This document shows positions 24,277 to 33,962 of a stretch of 64,000 bases of DNA, piece after piece (the stretch's first letter is position 1; each line of letters opens with the position of its first letter). The stretch lies in the NCBI GenBank assembly GCA_050012375.1, contig JBEKHH010000020.1:11166-75165 (forward strand), written 5' to 3'. Source of the DNA: PALSA-1353 sp050012375 (GTDB lineage Bacteria; Planctomycetota; Phycisphaerae; Tepidisphaerales; Tepidisphaeraceae). The position numbers and the translations under genes were made by a program. The notes below the pieces were generated by a model. That model did no database searches. It was given only the letters and a program-made list of their open reading frames with translations, and had not been told where the DNA came from.

Positions 24277-25224
24277 TTAGTTCTGATCTTTTATCGAATT
24301 GACCAGGTTGCGCATCAGTTTTTCCATGGCTGAGGGCTGGTCGGGGCGTATGGTCAAGTCCCATGCGACGTTCCAGTCGGTGGAGACGGGCGAAAAACCC
24401 ATGGCCTCCAGGCGCTTGGTCATGTCCGGCATGTGAGCGGCGCCGTAGAAAATGGCCATGTTCTTTTTTCCGGCGGCCATCGAGTCGGAAAGGACCTTCA
24501 GGGCGGCCTTGTTGCGTTCGGTGACCAGGACGCTGCCGCCGGGGCCGTCAAGACCCATCGCGGAAAGATCCATCTGCCCGAGTTGGCGGGCGATCACGAC
24601 CTTGAGTTGCCGCTCGGCGTCCGGACGGGTCAGCATCGTGATCAGATCGACGTCGGAATCATCGTCCGCGGCGGGCTGCGTGGCCGGAGGATCGGTAAAG
24701 GCTTTTATGAGCTGCCGGAGCATGATCTGCTCGAACGATTCGCCGCGCTGGGCCTGCATTTTCTCAAATGTTTCCCGGTCGAGGTCCGCGTGGACGAAAT
24801 TGGGGGCGGCGTAATCGATGTCGTCGAGTTGGAAATCAAGGTCGAGGAAGTTCTTCAGGAACACCTGGAACTCGCTGATGGGATTGTCGGATTTTTCGGC
24901 GTTGCCGGGGGCGGGCGGGGCGGCGTTTTTGGAATTCACCAGTTCGTACAGCACGGCGTCGTAACCCTTGAAGTCACGGTTCAGCCCGTCGTAATAGGAT
25001 TTCTCGCCGATGTGGACGGCCGCGATGAGATGCACGACCACGCCGGCGGGATTACGGAAGGCGGTATCTGCCGTTTGCAGCGATCCCCCGCCGTGGCTGT
25101 CATCGACGAAACGCATGAATGAATCGGGAACCACGCTCTGGGTGGTCGGTTCGGCGGCGAGGCAGGGAACGACTGCCAGAAGAGCCATGAGCGGCAGAAA
25201 TCGCGGATAGCGGCGTGAAAACAT
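24277..25224 (-). CDS. TraB/GumN-like protein, secreted
   Basis: A 315-residue protein starting at ATG 25224 (MFSRRYPRFLPLMALLAVVP) with a signal peptide; a longer frame reaches 25341 but lacks support. The TraB/PrgY-type core is visible: VVHLIAAVHIGEKSYYDGLNRDFKGYDAVLYELV near the N-terminus and NMAIFYGAAHMPDMTKRL near the C-terminus. Such proteins may be metalloproteases or pheromone-degrading enzymes; the substrate is unknown. Confidence 0.75.
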   Translation of the reverse strand: MFSRRYPRFLPLMALLAVVPCLAAEPTTQSVVPDSFMRFVDDSHGGGSLQTADTAFRNPAGVVVHLIAAVHIGEKSYYDGLNRDFKGYDAVLYELVNSKNAAPPAPGNAEKSDNPISEFQVFLKNFLDLDFQLDDIDYAAPNFVHADLDRETFEKMQAQRGESFEQIMLRQLIKAFTDPPATQPAADDDSDVDLITMLTRPDAERQLKVVIARQLGQMDLSAMGLDGPGGSVLVTERNKAALKVLSDSMAAGKKNMAIFYGAAHMPDMTKRLEAMGFSPVSTDWNVAWDLTIRPDQPSAMEKLMRNLVNSIKDQN

Positions 25225-25344
25225 GCACGGCTCCTGTGGTTCGGCGAACAGTAGGAAGTATATCCCACGTGCGTGGCAAAGCCTATTCGGTTTTGGCCTG
25301 GATGCAGGGTCTTTCAGTTTTCCATGCACCGAGCAAAGCAAATC

Positions 25345-25451
25345 ACCGCGAAGACGCCGCGGAGGCTTTGCCTACCGCGAAGGTCGCGAAGACAGCCGCG
25401 AAGGAATACAAAATCTGCTTTTCTTCGCGTCTGCCTTCGCGTCTTCGCGGT
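25345..25451 (+). repeat. Short-word hairpin (CGCGAAGA family)
   Basis: Arms ACCGCGAAGACG (25345-25356) and CGTCTTCGCGGT (25440-25451), with several extra CGCGAAG and CTTCGCG words between them, lie in the divergent gap between the TraB-like gene and galK. The same words form the hairpin at 45487. Confidence 0.8.
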
Positions 25452-25518
25452 CGTCTTGGCTTCAGGCGAGTGGCGACGATCCTTGACCACTTTCGGCGAT
25501 GATCTTAGAGTTCGGTGC

Positions 25519-26691
25519 ATGGCTGAGGACGCTATTTCCGAGAATAGAGAGCGGTTCGCGCAGCTATTCGGGCCGGGGGAGAAGCTGCGGACGGTTCGGG
25601 CTCCCGGACGCGTGAATCTGATCGGGGAACATACGGATTATAACGACGGATTTGTCTTTCCCATGGCCATCGAGCCGCAGGTGATCGTTGTTTGCCGATC
25701 CAGGAAGGATGAGATCGTCAAAGTGGCTTCGACGGTGTTTCCGAACGAGTTTGTGGAGTTTTCGCTTCAGAAGAAGATCGAGCGCGGCAAGCCGAGCTGG
25801 GGGAATTATGTGCGCGGGGTTGCCGCGGAGCTGATGGCGGCGGGCATCCCGCTGTCGGGAATGGATGCGCTGATCTCCAATTCGCTGCCGGTCGGTGGCG
25901 GGCTTTCCAGCAGCGCGGCCATCGAGGTCTCGGTGGCCAAGGCGCTGCTTCTGCTCGCCGGGCTGACCATCGAGCCGGATCGGCTCGCGCTGATCTGTCA
26001 AAAGGCCGAGCACGAGTACGCGCTGGTTCCGTGCGGGATCATGGATCAGATGATCGTGACGGCGGCAAGGAGCGGGCAGGCGATGCTCCTGGATTGCCGC
26101 GATTTTACCAAGCAGTTTGTGCCGCTGGAGCCCAAGGAATTGCGCGTAGTGATCGTCAACAGTATGGTCAAGCACGATCTGGGGGACAGCGAATATGTGA
26201 TGCGCCGGCGGCAATGCGAGGAAGGGGTGGAGATTCTGAAGCACGAGCATCCGACGATCAAGGCGCTGCGGGATGTGACGATGCCGCAGGTGGAGGCGGC
26301 CAAGGGGCGGATGAGCGAAGTGGTTTATCGGCGGTGCCGGCATGTCGTGGGGGAAAACCTGCGGACGATCGAGATGGCCCAAAAGCTGCTGATGCAGCAT
26401 TACGACGAGGCCGGGGAACTGATGGTCAAGAGCCACAATTCGCTGCGGGACGACTACGAAGTGTCCTGTCCCGAGTTGGATTTTCTGGTTGAGCAGGCCG
26501 TGAAGGTCAAGGGCGTGTATGGCGCGCGCATGACCGGAGGGGGGTTTGGCGGGAGCATCGTGGCGTTGGTGCGGCCGCGGTCGGTCGAGGCCCTGAGCGA
26601 AGATCTGCACAAGACTTACACGGCCAAATTCGATCGCCAGCCGAATGTTTTCGTGACGACCGCGACGGCGGGGGCATCGGTGTTGGAATAG
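25519..26691 (+). CDS. galK: Galactokinase
   Basis: GHMP kinase of 390 residues that phosphorylates galactose. The signature RVNLIGEHTDYNDGFVFPMA, the ATP-binding LPVGGGLSSSAAIEVS and the C-terminal GARMTGGGFGGSIVAL are all present. The start is ATG 25519 (MAEDAISENRERFAQLFG). trpD follows after a single base, which makes an unusual functional pairing in one operon. Confidence 0.94.
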   Translation: MAEDAISENRERFAQLFGPGEKLRTVRAPGRVNLIGEHTDYNDGFVFPMAIEPQVIVVCRSRKDEIVKVASTVFPNEFVEFSLQKKIERGKPSWGNYVRGVAAELMAAGIPLSGMDALISNSLPVGGGLSSSAAIEVSVAKALLLLAGLTIEPDRLALICQKAEHEYALVPCGIMDQMIVTAARSGQAMLLDCRDFTKQFVPLEPKELRVVIVNSMVKHDLGDSEYVMRRRQCEEGVEILKHEHPTIKALRDVTMPQVEAAKGRMSEVVYRRCRHVVGENLRTIEMAQKLLMQHYDEAGELMVKSHNSLRDDYEVSCPELDFLVEQAVKVKGVYGARMTGGGFGGSIVALVRPRSVEALSEDLHKTYTAKFDRQPNVFVTTATAGASVLE

Positions 26692-26692
26692 C

Positions 26693-27712
26693 ATGCCCGG
26701 CGTCCGTGAAACATTTTTGAAGCTCTGCCGGCGCGAGGACCTGACCCGCGACGAGGCCCGCGAGATATTCCTGCACATCATGTCCGGGCAAGCGCCCGAT
26801 GCCCAGATCGGGGGGCTGCTGGTGGGACTGGCCGCCAAGGGAACGACGGTGGAAGAGTTGGTCGGGGCGGCGACGGTGATGCGCGAGAAGATCATTCCCG
26901 TGGACTGCGATGCCGCCGAGATCGTGCTCGACACCTGCGGGACGGGCGGGGATATCCGCCATACGTTCAACATCTCAACGGCGGCGGCGTTGATAGCCGC
27001 CGGGGCCGGCGTCAAAGTCGTCAAGCATGGCAACCGCGCGGCCTCCGGGCGGGCCGGGGCGGCCGATGTGCTGGAAAAGCTCGGGCTGAAACTGGAGACT
27101 TCGCCGGAAAATCTGCGGCGATGTCTGGAGCGGGCCAATATCTGTTTTGCCTTCGCTCGCGCTCATCATCCAGCTATGAAATTCGTGGCCGAGGCGCGCA
27201 AAGCGCTGGGGATTCCGACCATCTTCAATTTGCTCGGCCCCCTGACGAATCCGGGCCGGGCCAGACATCAACTGTTGGGGGTTTTTGCGCCGGAACTGAC
27301 GGACCGCCTGGCGACGGTGCTTCGGGAATTGGGTAGTGCCCGGGCCTGGGTCGTGCACGCCGAAGATGGAATGGATGAGATTTCCACCCTGGGGCCGACT
27401 CGCATCAGCGAGCTGCGGGAAAAACATATTCGCTCCTGGACGCTGGACCCGAAGGATGTGGGGATCGAGTATGCCCGGCTGTCGGATTTGCAGGTGGAGA
27501 GCATCGACGCGGCGGCCGAGGCGCTGACGGGGGTTTTGCGGAAGAAGACCGGGCCGATGCGCGATATCGCGCTGCTGAACGGCGCGGGGGCGCTGGTGGT
27601 GGCGGAGAAGGCGAAGGATTTGAAGGAGGGATTGGCATTGGCGCGGGAATCGGTGGATTCGGGCAAAGCGCGGGTTGCGCTGGAGATGTTAATTGAGGCG
27701 TCGAAGGCGTGA
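26693..27712 (+). CDS. trpD: Anthranilate phosphoribosyltransferase
   Basis: Second step of tryptophan synthesis. 339 residues with the phosphoribosyl-diphosphate motif DTCGTGGDIRHTFNIST, the KHGNRAASGRAGAADVLEKLG stretch, and the NLLGPLTNPGRARHQLLGVF block. It sits 1 nt after galK; no other trp gene is in the window. Confidence 0.95.
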   Translation: MPGVRETFLKLCRREDLTRDEAREIFLHIMSGQAPDAQIGGLLVGLAAKGTTVEELVGAATVMREKIIPVDCDAAEIVLDTCGTGGDIRHTFNISTAAALIAAGAGVKVVKHGNRAASGRAGAADVLEKLGLKLETSPENLRRCLERANICFAFARAHHPAMKFVAEARKALGIPTIFNLLGPLTNPGRARHQLLGVFAPELTDRLATVLRELGSARAWVVHAEDGMDEISTLGPTRISELREKHIRSWTLDPKDVGIEYARLSDLQVESIDAAAEALTGVLRKKTGPMRDIALLNGAGALVVAEKAKDLKEGLALARESVDSGKARVALEMLIEASKA

Positions 27713-27785
27713 TGCGAACCCCGCGACCCGCGGTCGGATCGCTAACTATGGTGGAGAATGTCGCCCGTGGATATAGAATAGGGGT

Positions 27786-29315
27786 ATGAAGACCGGCGCA
27801 ACCTTGCTGGCGGTCATTTGCGCCCTTGCTTTGGCGATGCGGCCGGCTCGCGCGGCCGATGGGCCTGCCGCCAGTGCGCCCGCGGCGGATCGCAAGACCG
27901 TGGTTATCACGCTCGCGGGGGAAGTTGACGACTACAACCGCGATCAGCTCTTTCGCCGGTTTGATGACGCCAAAAAGCTGGGGGCCAAGGTCGTCATTCT
28001 CAACATCGACACCTATGGGGGGCTGCTGACCTCGGGATTGGAGATTTCGCGCTTCGTCAAGCGGCAGGGAGATCTGCATGTCGTGGCTTATGTGAAGGAC
28101 AAGGCGATTTCGGCCGGGGCGATGATCGCCATGGCTTGCGATGAAATCGTCGTGAGCGATTCGGCGACGTTTGGGGATTGCGCGCCGATCGTTTTCGGGC
28201 CGGAGGGCGTGGACGCAATGCCCGCCGCGGAACGAGCCAAGGCCGAAGCGCCGGTGCTGACGGATTTCAACGAGAGCGCGGAAAGAAATCATCGCGATCC
28301 GCTGCTGGCGGCGGCGATGGTGGATGTCACGCGCGTGGTGTATTGGGTGCAGAACGATAAGGGAGAGCGGCGATTTGTGGATCAGAAGGAATACACTGAG
28401 TTGACGGCGACGAAGAAATGGATTTCCGTGCCGGGCGAGCCTTGCCCGATCGTTGGGCCCAGCACGTTGCTGACAGTGGATAGCGATCAGGCCGTGCGCT
28501 ATGGGCTGGCCGGCGCGAAGTTCTCGACGCTGGAGGCGATGGGTCAGGCCCGGAACTACGATATCGCCGCGGATTTCACGCCGGGTTGGGGCGAGCAAGC
28601 CGTCGAGTTTCTCAGCGGCGCCGTCGTGCGCGGAATTCTGATCGTGGTGTTTTTGCAGTGTCTGTACATCGTGCTGCATGCTCCGGGACATGGCGTGGCC
28701 GAGGTGTGCGGGCTGATTGCGCTGGTCCTGATGCTGGGGGTTCCGCTGCTCACCGGCTATGCGCAGTGGTGGGAGATTCTGGTGATTTTCCTGGGGCTGG
28801 CGCTGGTGTCGCTGGAGATCGCCCTGCCGGGACATTTCTTCCCGGGGATCGCCGGCGGGATTCTCGTGGTCTTTGGATTGGTGATGACGTTCGTGCCCGC
28901 GGGTGTGGGCGGCCCGTCGATTCTCCCCAATCAAACCAATTGGCCGCTGATGGAGAAGGGGATCATTGTGGTGGCCGCGGCGATGGCGTCGTCGGTGTTC
29001 ATGTGGTTCTGGCTCAGTCGATTTCTGCCGAAGATGCCGCTGCTCGGTCGGCTGATTCTGACGGCGACATCGGGGAACCGGCCGGCGGCAGCGGGAGCAA
29101 CCACGGCGGTTTCCGAACATTGGCCGCCCCCGGGGGCCGTCGGAAAGGCGATTTCGGAATTGCGGCCCGGCGGTTCGGCGGAGTTTTTCGATCCTTCAAT
29201 ATCCGACAAGCGAATTGCCTTCGTGGTATGCGAAACGGGATATGAGCCGGCCGGTACGGAGATCGTGGTTCGGGAGGTGGATGGCCCGAGCATTGTGGTG
29301 AGGAAAAAGGAATAG
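27786..29315 (+). CDS. NfeD-type ClpP-class membrane serine protease
   Basis: A 509-residue membrane protein. A signal peptide (to about residue 23) is followed by a ClpP/SppA-like domain (about 35-250) with GGLLTSGLEI and the catalytic Ser region KDKAISAGAMIAMACDEIV, then four or so membrane segments (about 280-400) and a C-terminal OB-like NfeD domain (VGKAISELRPGGSAEFFD...). The 1510-N relatives cleave membrane proteins such as stomatins; no stomatin gene adjoins it here. Confidence 0.85.
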   Translation: MKTGATLLAVICALALAMRPARAADGPAASAPAADRKTVVITLAGEVDDYNRDQLFRRFDDAKKLGAKVVILNIDTYGGLLTSGLEISRFVKRQGDLHVVAYVKDKAISAGAMIAMACDEIVVSDSATFGDCAPIVFGPEGVDAMPAAERAKAEAPVLTDFNESAERNHRDPLLAAAMVDVTRVVYWVQNDKGERRFVDQKEYTELTATKKWISVPGEPCPIVGPSTLLTVDSDQAVRYGLAGAKFSTLEAMGQARNYDIAADFTPGWGEQAVEFLSGAVVRGILIVVFLQCLYIVLHAPGHGVAEVCGLIALVLMLGVPLLTGYAQWWEILVIFLGLALVSLEIALPGHFFPGIAGGILVVFGLVMTFVPAGVGGPSILPNQTNWPLMEKGIIVVAAAMASSVFMWFWLSRFLPKMPLLGRLILTATSGNRPAAAGATTAVSEHWPPPGAVGKAISELRPGGSAEFFDPSISDKRIAFVVCETGYEPAGTEIVVREVDGPSIVVRKKE

Positions 29316-29342
29316 GGGACAGGTCCGGACCGGCTCCAAATA

Positions 29343-29390
29343 GTTTAGCCGCGACCCGAAGGGGAGCGCGTTTTTTGGATGTTCGACAAT
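29343..29390 (+). repeat. Dispersed 48-nt element, copy 1, terminator-like
   Basis: GTTTAGCCGCGACCC is followed by GAAGGGGAGCGCG and a T-run. It can fold as CGCG-A-CCC/GGG-A-GCGCG before the T tract. It is nearly identical to 38107-38155. It follows the NfeD gene by 28 nt and may end that transcript. Confidence 0.75.
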
Positions 29391-29431
29391 CCGCTTGCAA
29401 TATTTCTTGACGGGCTGGAGAATCCTCGGGC

Positions 29432-29764
29432 TTGAACCGTATTGCTTCCATTTTGCTGCTGGTGGGCTTCCTGGCCTTGGGGACCGGAGCCCTGAATTAT
29501 CTGCACGAGCTGCAACATGCGCGTGAGGATGCGATAGCGGATGCCCGGGCCAGGGCCGATGGACGGCCGATCACGCCGCATCATCACGACGAATCGAATT
29601 GCGACACCTGCGCGCAACTGCACTTGCAGTTTGTTTTCATTCGGTGGGTGCCGACGCTGATTTGCCTCGGTCTTTTCGTCGCCTTTCTGACGCAATTGGA
29701 TACGTCGCTGATCTCCCGGCCCGCGCCGGTGCGGATCGATTGCCGCGGCCCGCCTGAACTCTGA
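29432..29764 (+). CDS. Small membrane protein with His/Cys metal-like motif
   Basis: A 110-residue protein, TTG start. Two membrane segments (residues about 4-22 and 68-88) flank an outside loop containing HHHDESNCDTC. The motif suggests metal binding. It stands 105 nt before a TonB-dependent receptor, so it may belong to a metal uptake cluster; I know no formal family name. RBS is weak. Confidence 0.65.
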   Translation: MNRIASILLLVGFLALGTGALNYLHELQHAREDAIADARARADGRPITPHHHDESNCDTCAQLHLQFVFIRWVPTLICLGLFVAFLTQLDTSLISRPAPVRIDCRGPPEL

Positions 29765-29869
29765 TCCTCTTTTCTGATCGTTACTGACTTCGCATGAAGG
29801 CGATGGTGCGCTTGCCGCGCGCGTTGCCTCGTGCGGTAACAAACTCTCCAGCTCTGAGGGACCAGAATC

Positions 29870-32158
29870 ATGCGAAACCGCAACGGCCTGTGGGCCGTGG
29901 TGGCGCTCGTCCTTGGCATTGCCATCGGCGGCGCCGCGCACGCTTCGCCCACAACTCATCCTACGAACGATTCAACAAACCTGTCATCGCCTCCGCCGCT
30001 ACCGTCGCTGCCGACGCCGACGCCGAACCCGACAACGGAGCCGATCGCGACGCGGCTGCCGACCACGCTGCCATCACCGCAGGCGATAAGGCCGCCGTCC
30101 ACTGCCCCGTCACCGGCCTTAGCGCCAAACCCCGCCGCCCGACGATTGGCCAAGGTGGTGGTCACATCCGACCTGGATTTATCGCGCGATCAGATCGCAC
30201 CCAGCCTGGGCGCGACGACGTATACCGAAGGGCCAAACCAGATTGAAGCGATTCCCGAGGGAAATAACGCCACGTTCCAGCAGGTGCTCTTGCGAGATCC
30301 CGGCGTGGTGATGGATTCCTTCGGCCAGGAACACGTCCGCGGTGAGCATGCGAATACGACTTACCGGGTGGACGGCGTTCTGCTTCCCCAGCCGATCAAC
30401 ACCTTCGGACAGGAATTGGATACCCACATGATTGAGTCGGTGACGTTGATCGATGGAAGCCTCCCGGCCCAGTTTGGGTTCCACACCGCCGGCATCATCG
30501 ACGTGACCAGCAAGTCCGGCCAGGCCCTCCAGGGCGGCGAAGTTTCGATTTACGGCGGCGGGTACGACACGTTCGAGCCGTCAGTCGATTTGGGATGGGC
30601 CGACGGGAAATGGGATAATTTTGTATCCGCGTCGTACAAGAGCAGCAGTGACGGCATTGAGAATCCCACCCCCAGCTTCAGGCCCATCCATGATGACACT
30701 GAACAGGAAAAACTCTTTGTGTACTCGAATTATCACATTGACGACACGAGCCGGTTGAGCTTTATCGTCAATGGGTCCAACGCTGATTTTCAAATCCCCA
30801 ATACTCCGGACGTGCCTCCGGCGTTCTCGATCGGAAGCCTTTCGACGTTTGATTCCGCCGACGAGAACGAAAACCAGAACGAGCAGGAATATTACGGCGT
30901 GGTTTCCTATCAGAAGAGCGTCGATCAATTCTCGCTCCTGGCATCCGCGTTCTATCGTTACGGCCAGATTCACTTCACCCCCGACCCGATCGGCGACCTG
31001 CTCTTGCAGGGAGTGGCCGGAGAGATCCTCAATTCCTATTCGACGAGCGGGCTCCAGGTGGACAGCTCGTATGTGCTTAACGATCAGCACACCCTTCGGG
31101 CCGGGTTGATCGCGGATTACACGGTGGAACGGAACAACACGAATACCGGCGTGTTCGCGGTCGATTCCATCACCGGCGTGGTATCGACATCTCCCGAGTT
31201 CATTGTGGACGACACGCGAAACAACGCCCTGGAAGCAGGAATGTATCTCCAGGACGAATGGAAGCTCACGCCGGACCTCACGTTGAACTACGGCGGGCGT
31301 TTCGATGAATTCGCGGCGAATTTTGACAACGAAGCGCAACTCAGCCCCAGGGTCAACCTGGTATGGAAGGCGACCAAGACCACGACGGCGCACATCGGCT
31401 ATTCGCGGTTTTTCGTGCCGCCCCCCGTGCAATACGTGCCCCCGAGCACCATCGCCAAATTCGCCAATACAACAAATGCCCCGCCGAATACCATCGACGG
31501 CCCTCCCAAGGTCGAGCGATCGAACTATTACGACGTGGGCATTTCGCAGCAGATTACAAAGCCGTGGCAGGTGAATGTGGACGCATTTTACAAACAGGCG
31601 AAGAACCTCGTCGACCTAGGGCAGTTTGGAAACGCGGTGATTTTGACGCCGTACAACTACCAGTACGGTCTGGTGTACGGACCGGAGATCAGCAGCACTT
31701 ACAAGCAGGGCGGCTTTTCGGCGTTCGCGAATTTCGCCTATGTCTTCACGCACGGCAAAGACATCATTTCACAGCAGTTCACCATTCCCAACGATGAACT
31801 GGCATACATCCAAGCAAACCCGATCCCGCTCGACCACCAATCCCTGTACACCGCCTCTGCGGGGGTTTCATACCAGTGGAAAGACGACGAGGTCTATTTG
31901 GATGTCCTCTACGGCTCCGGCTTGCGGACCGGATTCGCCAATTTACAGGCGGAACCGCAGTATTACCCCGTCAATGTCGGATACGAGCACGCGTTCCATC
32001 CCAACGGCTCGCGGCACGAGATCGTCAAGCTTCGCTTTGATGTGATCAATCTCCTTGATGAAAGCTATCAAATCCGCAGCGGCTCGGGGATCGGTGTCGC
32101 CGCGCCGCAGTACGGACAGCGCCGGACTTTCTACGCGGGCCTGGCTTACGATTTCTGA
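29870..32158 (+). CDS. TonB-dependent outer-membrane receptor
   Basis: A 762-residue protein with a signal peptide (MRNRNGLWAVVALVLGIAIG), a 75-residue Pro/Thr linker, a TonB-box-like KVVVTSD, then a plug domain (ATFQQVLLRDPGVVMDSFG ... YRVDGVLLPQPINTFGQE ... GFHTAGIIDVTSKSG) and a beta barrel ending in aromatic residues (GQRRTFYAGLAYDF). The substrate is not readable. It heads the receptor-TonB-ExbB-ExbD cluster, which probably is one operon. Confidence 0.9.
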   Translation: MRNRNGLWAVVALVLGIAIGGAAHASPTTHPTNDSTNLSSPPPLPSLPTPTPNPTTEPIATRLPTTLPSPQAIRPPSTAPSPALAPNPAARRLAKVVVTSDLDLSRDQIAPSLGATTYTEGPNQIEAIPEGNNATFQQVLLRDPGVVMDSFGQEHVRGEHANTTYRVDGVLLPQPINTFGQELDTHMIESVTLIDGSLPAQFGFHTAGIIDVTSKSGQALQGGEVSIYGGGYDTFEPSVDLGWADGKWDNFVSASYKSSSDGIENPTPSFRPIHDDTEQEKLFVYSNYHIDDTSRLSFIVNGSNADFQIPNTPDVPPAFSIGSLSTFDSADENENQNEQEYYGVVSYQKSVDQFSLLASAFYRYGQIHFTPDPIGDLLLQGVAGEILNSYSTSGLQVDSSYVLNDQHTLRAGLIADYTVERNNTNTGVFAVDSITGVVSTSPEFIVDDTRNNALEAGMYLQDEWKLTPDLTLNYGGRFDEFAANFDNEAQLSPRVNLVWKATKTTTAHIGYSRFFVPPPVQYVPPSTIAKFANTTNAPPNTIDGPPKVERSNYYDVGISQQITKPWQVNVDAFYKQAKNLVDLGQFGNAVILTPYNYQYGLVYGPEISSTYKQGGFSAFANFAYVFTHGKDIISQQFTIPNDELAYIQANPIPLDHQSLYTASAGVSYQWKDDEVYLDVLYGSGLRTGFANLQAEPQYYPVNVGYEHAFHPNGSRHEIVKLRFDVINLLDESYQIRSGSGIGVAAPQYGQRRTFYAGLAYDF

Positions 32159-32171
32159 CAGAGGTACGCAT

Positions 32172-32819
32172 TTGAGCGATCGGCCGAATTCAATTCCTCA
32201 CGTCGAAGAACACGCGGCGGGCCTGTTGCCCGTGGCCACGATGGTCTTGTGGTGCGCGTGCCTGGCTGTCGGGGCAATTGGATTGCGGACGTCGCTCCGT
32301 CGGACCGCTTCGACGGTGGAGCCGCCGCCGGTTGACGCGGAGCTTTTGAACGTGGAGGCGATCAATCGGCGTCCGACGGTGGAAGAAAGTCCACCGTCGG
32401 CGCCACCTCCGCCCGCGGAATTATCCGCGCCGCCGCTGCAGCCGATCGTGGCTGCCCCCAGCCCGGCCATCGCCTTCGCCGAACCGGTCAACGCGCCGGT
32501 TCACGCCGTGGAAACTCCGCCCGTCGTCTCCACGCAGCCGTCGATCATTCAACTCACTTTCGGAGAAGGCGAAGGACAGCAGCCCATTCCGGAATATCCC
32601 GACGAAGCCAGATTCGCCGGCCAGGAAGGAACGGTCGTGGTTCGGTTGACGGTCGGCGAAGACGGCCGCGTATCGGATGCCTCAGCCAGTTCGCCGTGCC
32701 CGTGGCCCCTGCTGAACAGCGCCGCGGTCCGGGCCGTGCGATGCACTTGGCGCTTCCCCAGAGGCCCCGTTCGGTCTTACGAAGTTGCCATTCAATTTCA
32801 ATTGAATCGGCATGAATGA
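32172..32819 (+). CDS. TonB energy-transducing protein
   Basis: A 215-residue protein starting at TTG 32172 with AGAGG upstream. One N-terminal membrane segment (LLPVATMVLWCACLAVGAIG) is followed by a Pro-rich periplasmic spacer and the TonB C-terminal domain (IPEYPDEARFAGQEGTVVVRLTVGEDGRVSDASAS). The residues CPWPLLNSAAVRAVRCTWRF match the YP/SSG region only loosely. It transmits ion-motive force from ExbBD to the receptor. Confidence 0.85.
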   Translation: MSDRPNSIPHVEEHAAGLLPVATMVLWCACLAVGAIGLRTSLRRTASTVEPPPVDAELLNVEAINRRPTVEESPPSAPPPPAELSAPPLQPIVAAPSPAIAFAEPVNAPVHAVETPPVVSTQPSIIQLTFGEGEGQQPIPEYPDEARFAGQEGTVVVRLTVGEDGRVSDASASSPCPWPLLNSAAVRAVRCTWRFPRGPVRSYEVAIQFQLNRHE

Positions 32820-32830
32820 GGAGCAACGAT

Positions 32831-33535
32831 ATGAACCTTTCACTGGCAAACATCATTGTGGATTATTTTCACGAAGGCGGCCCGGTCATGTGGCCGATCC
32901 TTCTGGCTTTTCTGGCGGCCGTGACCGTCGTCATCGAGCGGGCGCTGTGGTGGTGGAGTCTCTGGCGGCGAACGCAATCGAAGGTCATCGACCGCAGCTT
33001 CGACGCCATCGCTTCGGGGGAGTTTGAAAAAGCGCTCCAGCTCACCGACGATCCCAATGATCCAATTCTCCAGACCATCCATGAGGGCCTCGTTAACGCG
33101 CACAGCTCGATGCTCGGGGCAATGCAGTTGCGCGCATCGAAGGAACTGGAATCCGGCGAACGCCGCCAATGGGTCCTGGGCACACTGATCACGTTGGCTC
33201 CCTTGCTCGGCCTGCTCGGCACGATCACCGGCATCATGCGATCATTCAACTTCGTCGGCGAGGAGCAGCTTGCCCCGACGAAAGTCAGCGGCGGCATCGC
33301 CGAAGCCCTGATCGCCACCGCCTGCGGACTGACCATCGCCATCCTCTGCCTGCTTCCCTACAACTATTTCAATCGCCAGCTTGCCCATTTCCGCGCTGGG
33401 CTGGAACGCACCATCAACCACGTCGAACTGCTCGTGGAATCGGCCAAACATCACGGGCATGATCTGGAGCAATTCGCCGGCCGGCGCGCAACCGCCGGCC
33501 GAATCGAGGCCAGGGAGGCCGCCAATGCCCGTTAA
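32831..33535 (+). CDS. exbB: ExbB/TolQ/MotA-type proton channel
   Basis: 234 residues with three membrane helices: near the N-terminus (GGPVMWPILLAFLAAVTVVIE) and twice in the second half (TLITLAPLLGLLGTITGIMRSF; GGIAEALIATACGLTIAILCLLPYNYF). The start ATG 32831 has AGGAG at proper distance; an ATG at 32816 in the same frame is less likely. Confidence 0.92.
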   Translation: MNLSLANIIVDYFHEGGPVMWPILLAFLAAVTVVIERALWWWSLWRRTQSKVIDRSFDAIASGEFEKALQLTDDPNDPILQTIHEGLVNAHSSMLGAMQLRASKELESGERRQWVLGTLITLAPLLGLLGTITGIMRSFNFVGEEQLAPTKVSGGIAEALIATACGLTIAILCLLPYNYFNRQLAHFRAGLERTINHVELLVESAKHHGHDLEQFAGRRATAGRIEAREAANAR

Positions 33536-33962
33536 ACTTGATCTCAAGCTCCCATCGGACCACGCCGAGGCCAGGATCGAAATCATCCCGCTGATCGACA
33601 TCATGTTCTTTCTGTTGGCGGCGTTCATGCTCGTCAGCCTGAGCATGGTGAACCTCAAGACCGTGAAGGTGAACCTGCCCACGGCCACCTCCGCCACCAA
33701 CGAACCCAAGCGGGATTTCGTCGATATCTCCGTGGACAAGGCGGGATCGGCGTATCTGAACAAGCGAGCGATCGACGACAATCAACTGATCGGCGCGCTG
33801 GCCGGATTCCGAAAGGCGAATCCCGATTTAAGGATCATCATCAGCGCCGATACCGAGGCCCGGCATGGCGATGTGATTCATGTGCTCGATTTGGTTCGGC
33901 TTGCGGGCATCGAAAAGGTGGCGTTTGAGATTCGCCCGCCTGGAAACGGGGTGACGCCATGA
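33525..33962 (+). CDS. exbD: ExbD/TolR-type protein
   Basis: 145 residues, starting at ATG 33525 with an 11-nt overlap with exbB. The single membrane helix holds the essential Asp (EIIPLIDIMFFLLAAFMLVS), followed by a periplasmic domain with VDISVDKAGSAYLN and VIHVLDLVRLAGIEKVAFE. Confidence 0.92.
   Translation: MPVKLDLKLPSDHAEARIEIIPLIDIMFFLLAAFMLVSLSMVNLKTVKVNLPTATSATNEPKRDFVDISVDKAGSAYLNKRAIDDNQLIGALAGFRKANPDLRIIISADTEARHGDVIHVLDLVRLAGIEKVAFEIRPPGNGVTP

Noticed and set aside
22866..24302. 478-codon plus-strand frame
   Set aside because: Shadow of holB and tmk, both clearly recognisable on the minus strand.
27405..29120. 571-codon minus-strand frame
   Set aside because: His/Arg/Gln-rich shadow of trpD and the NfeD gene.
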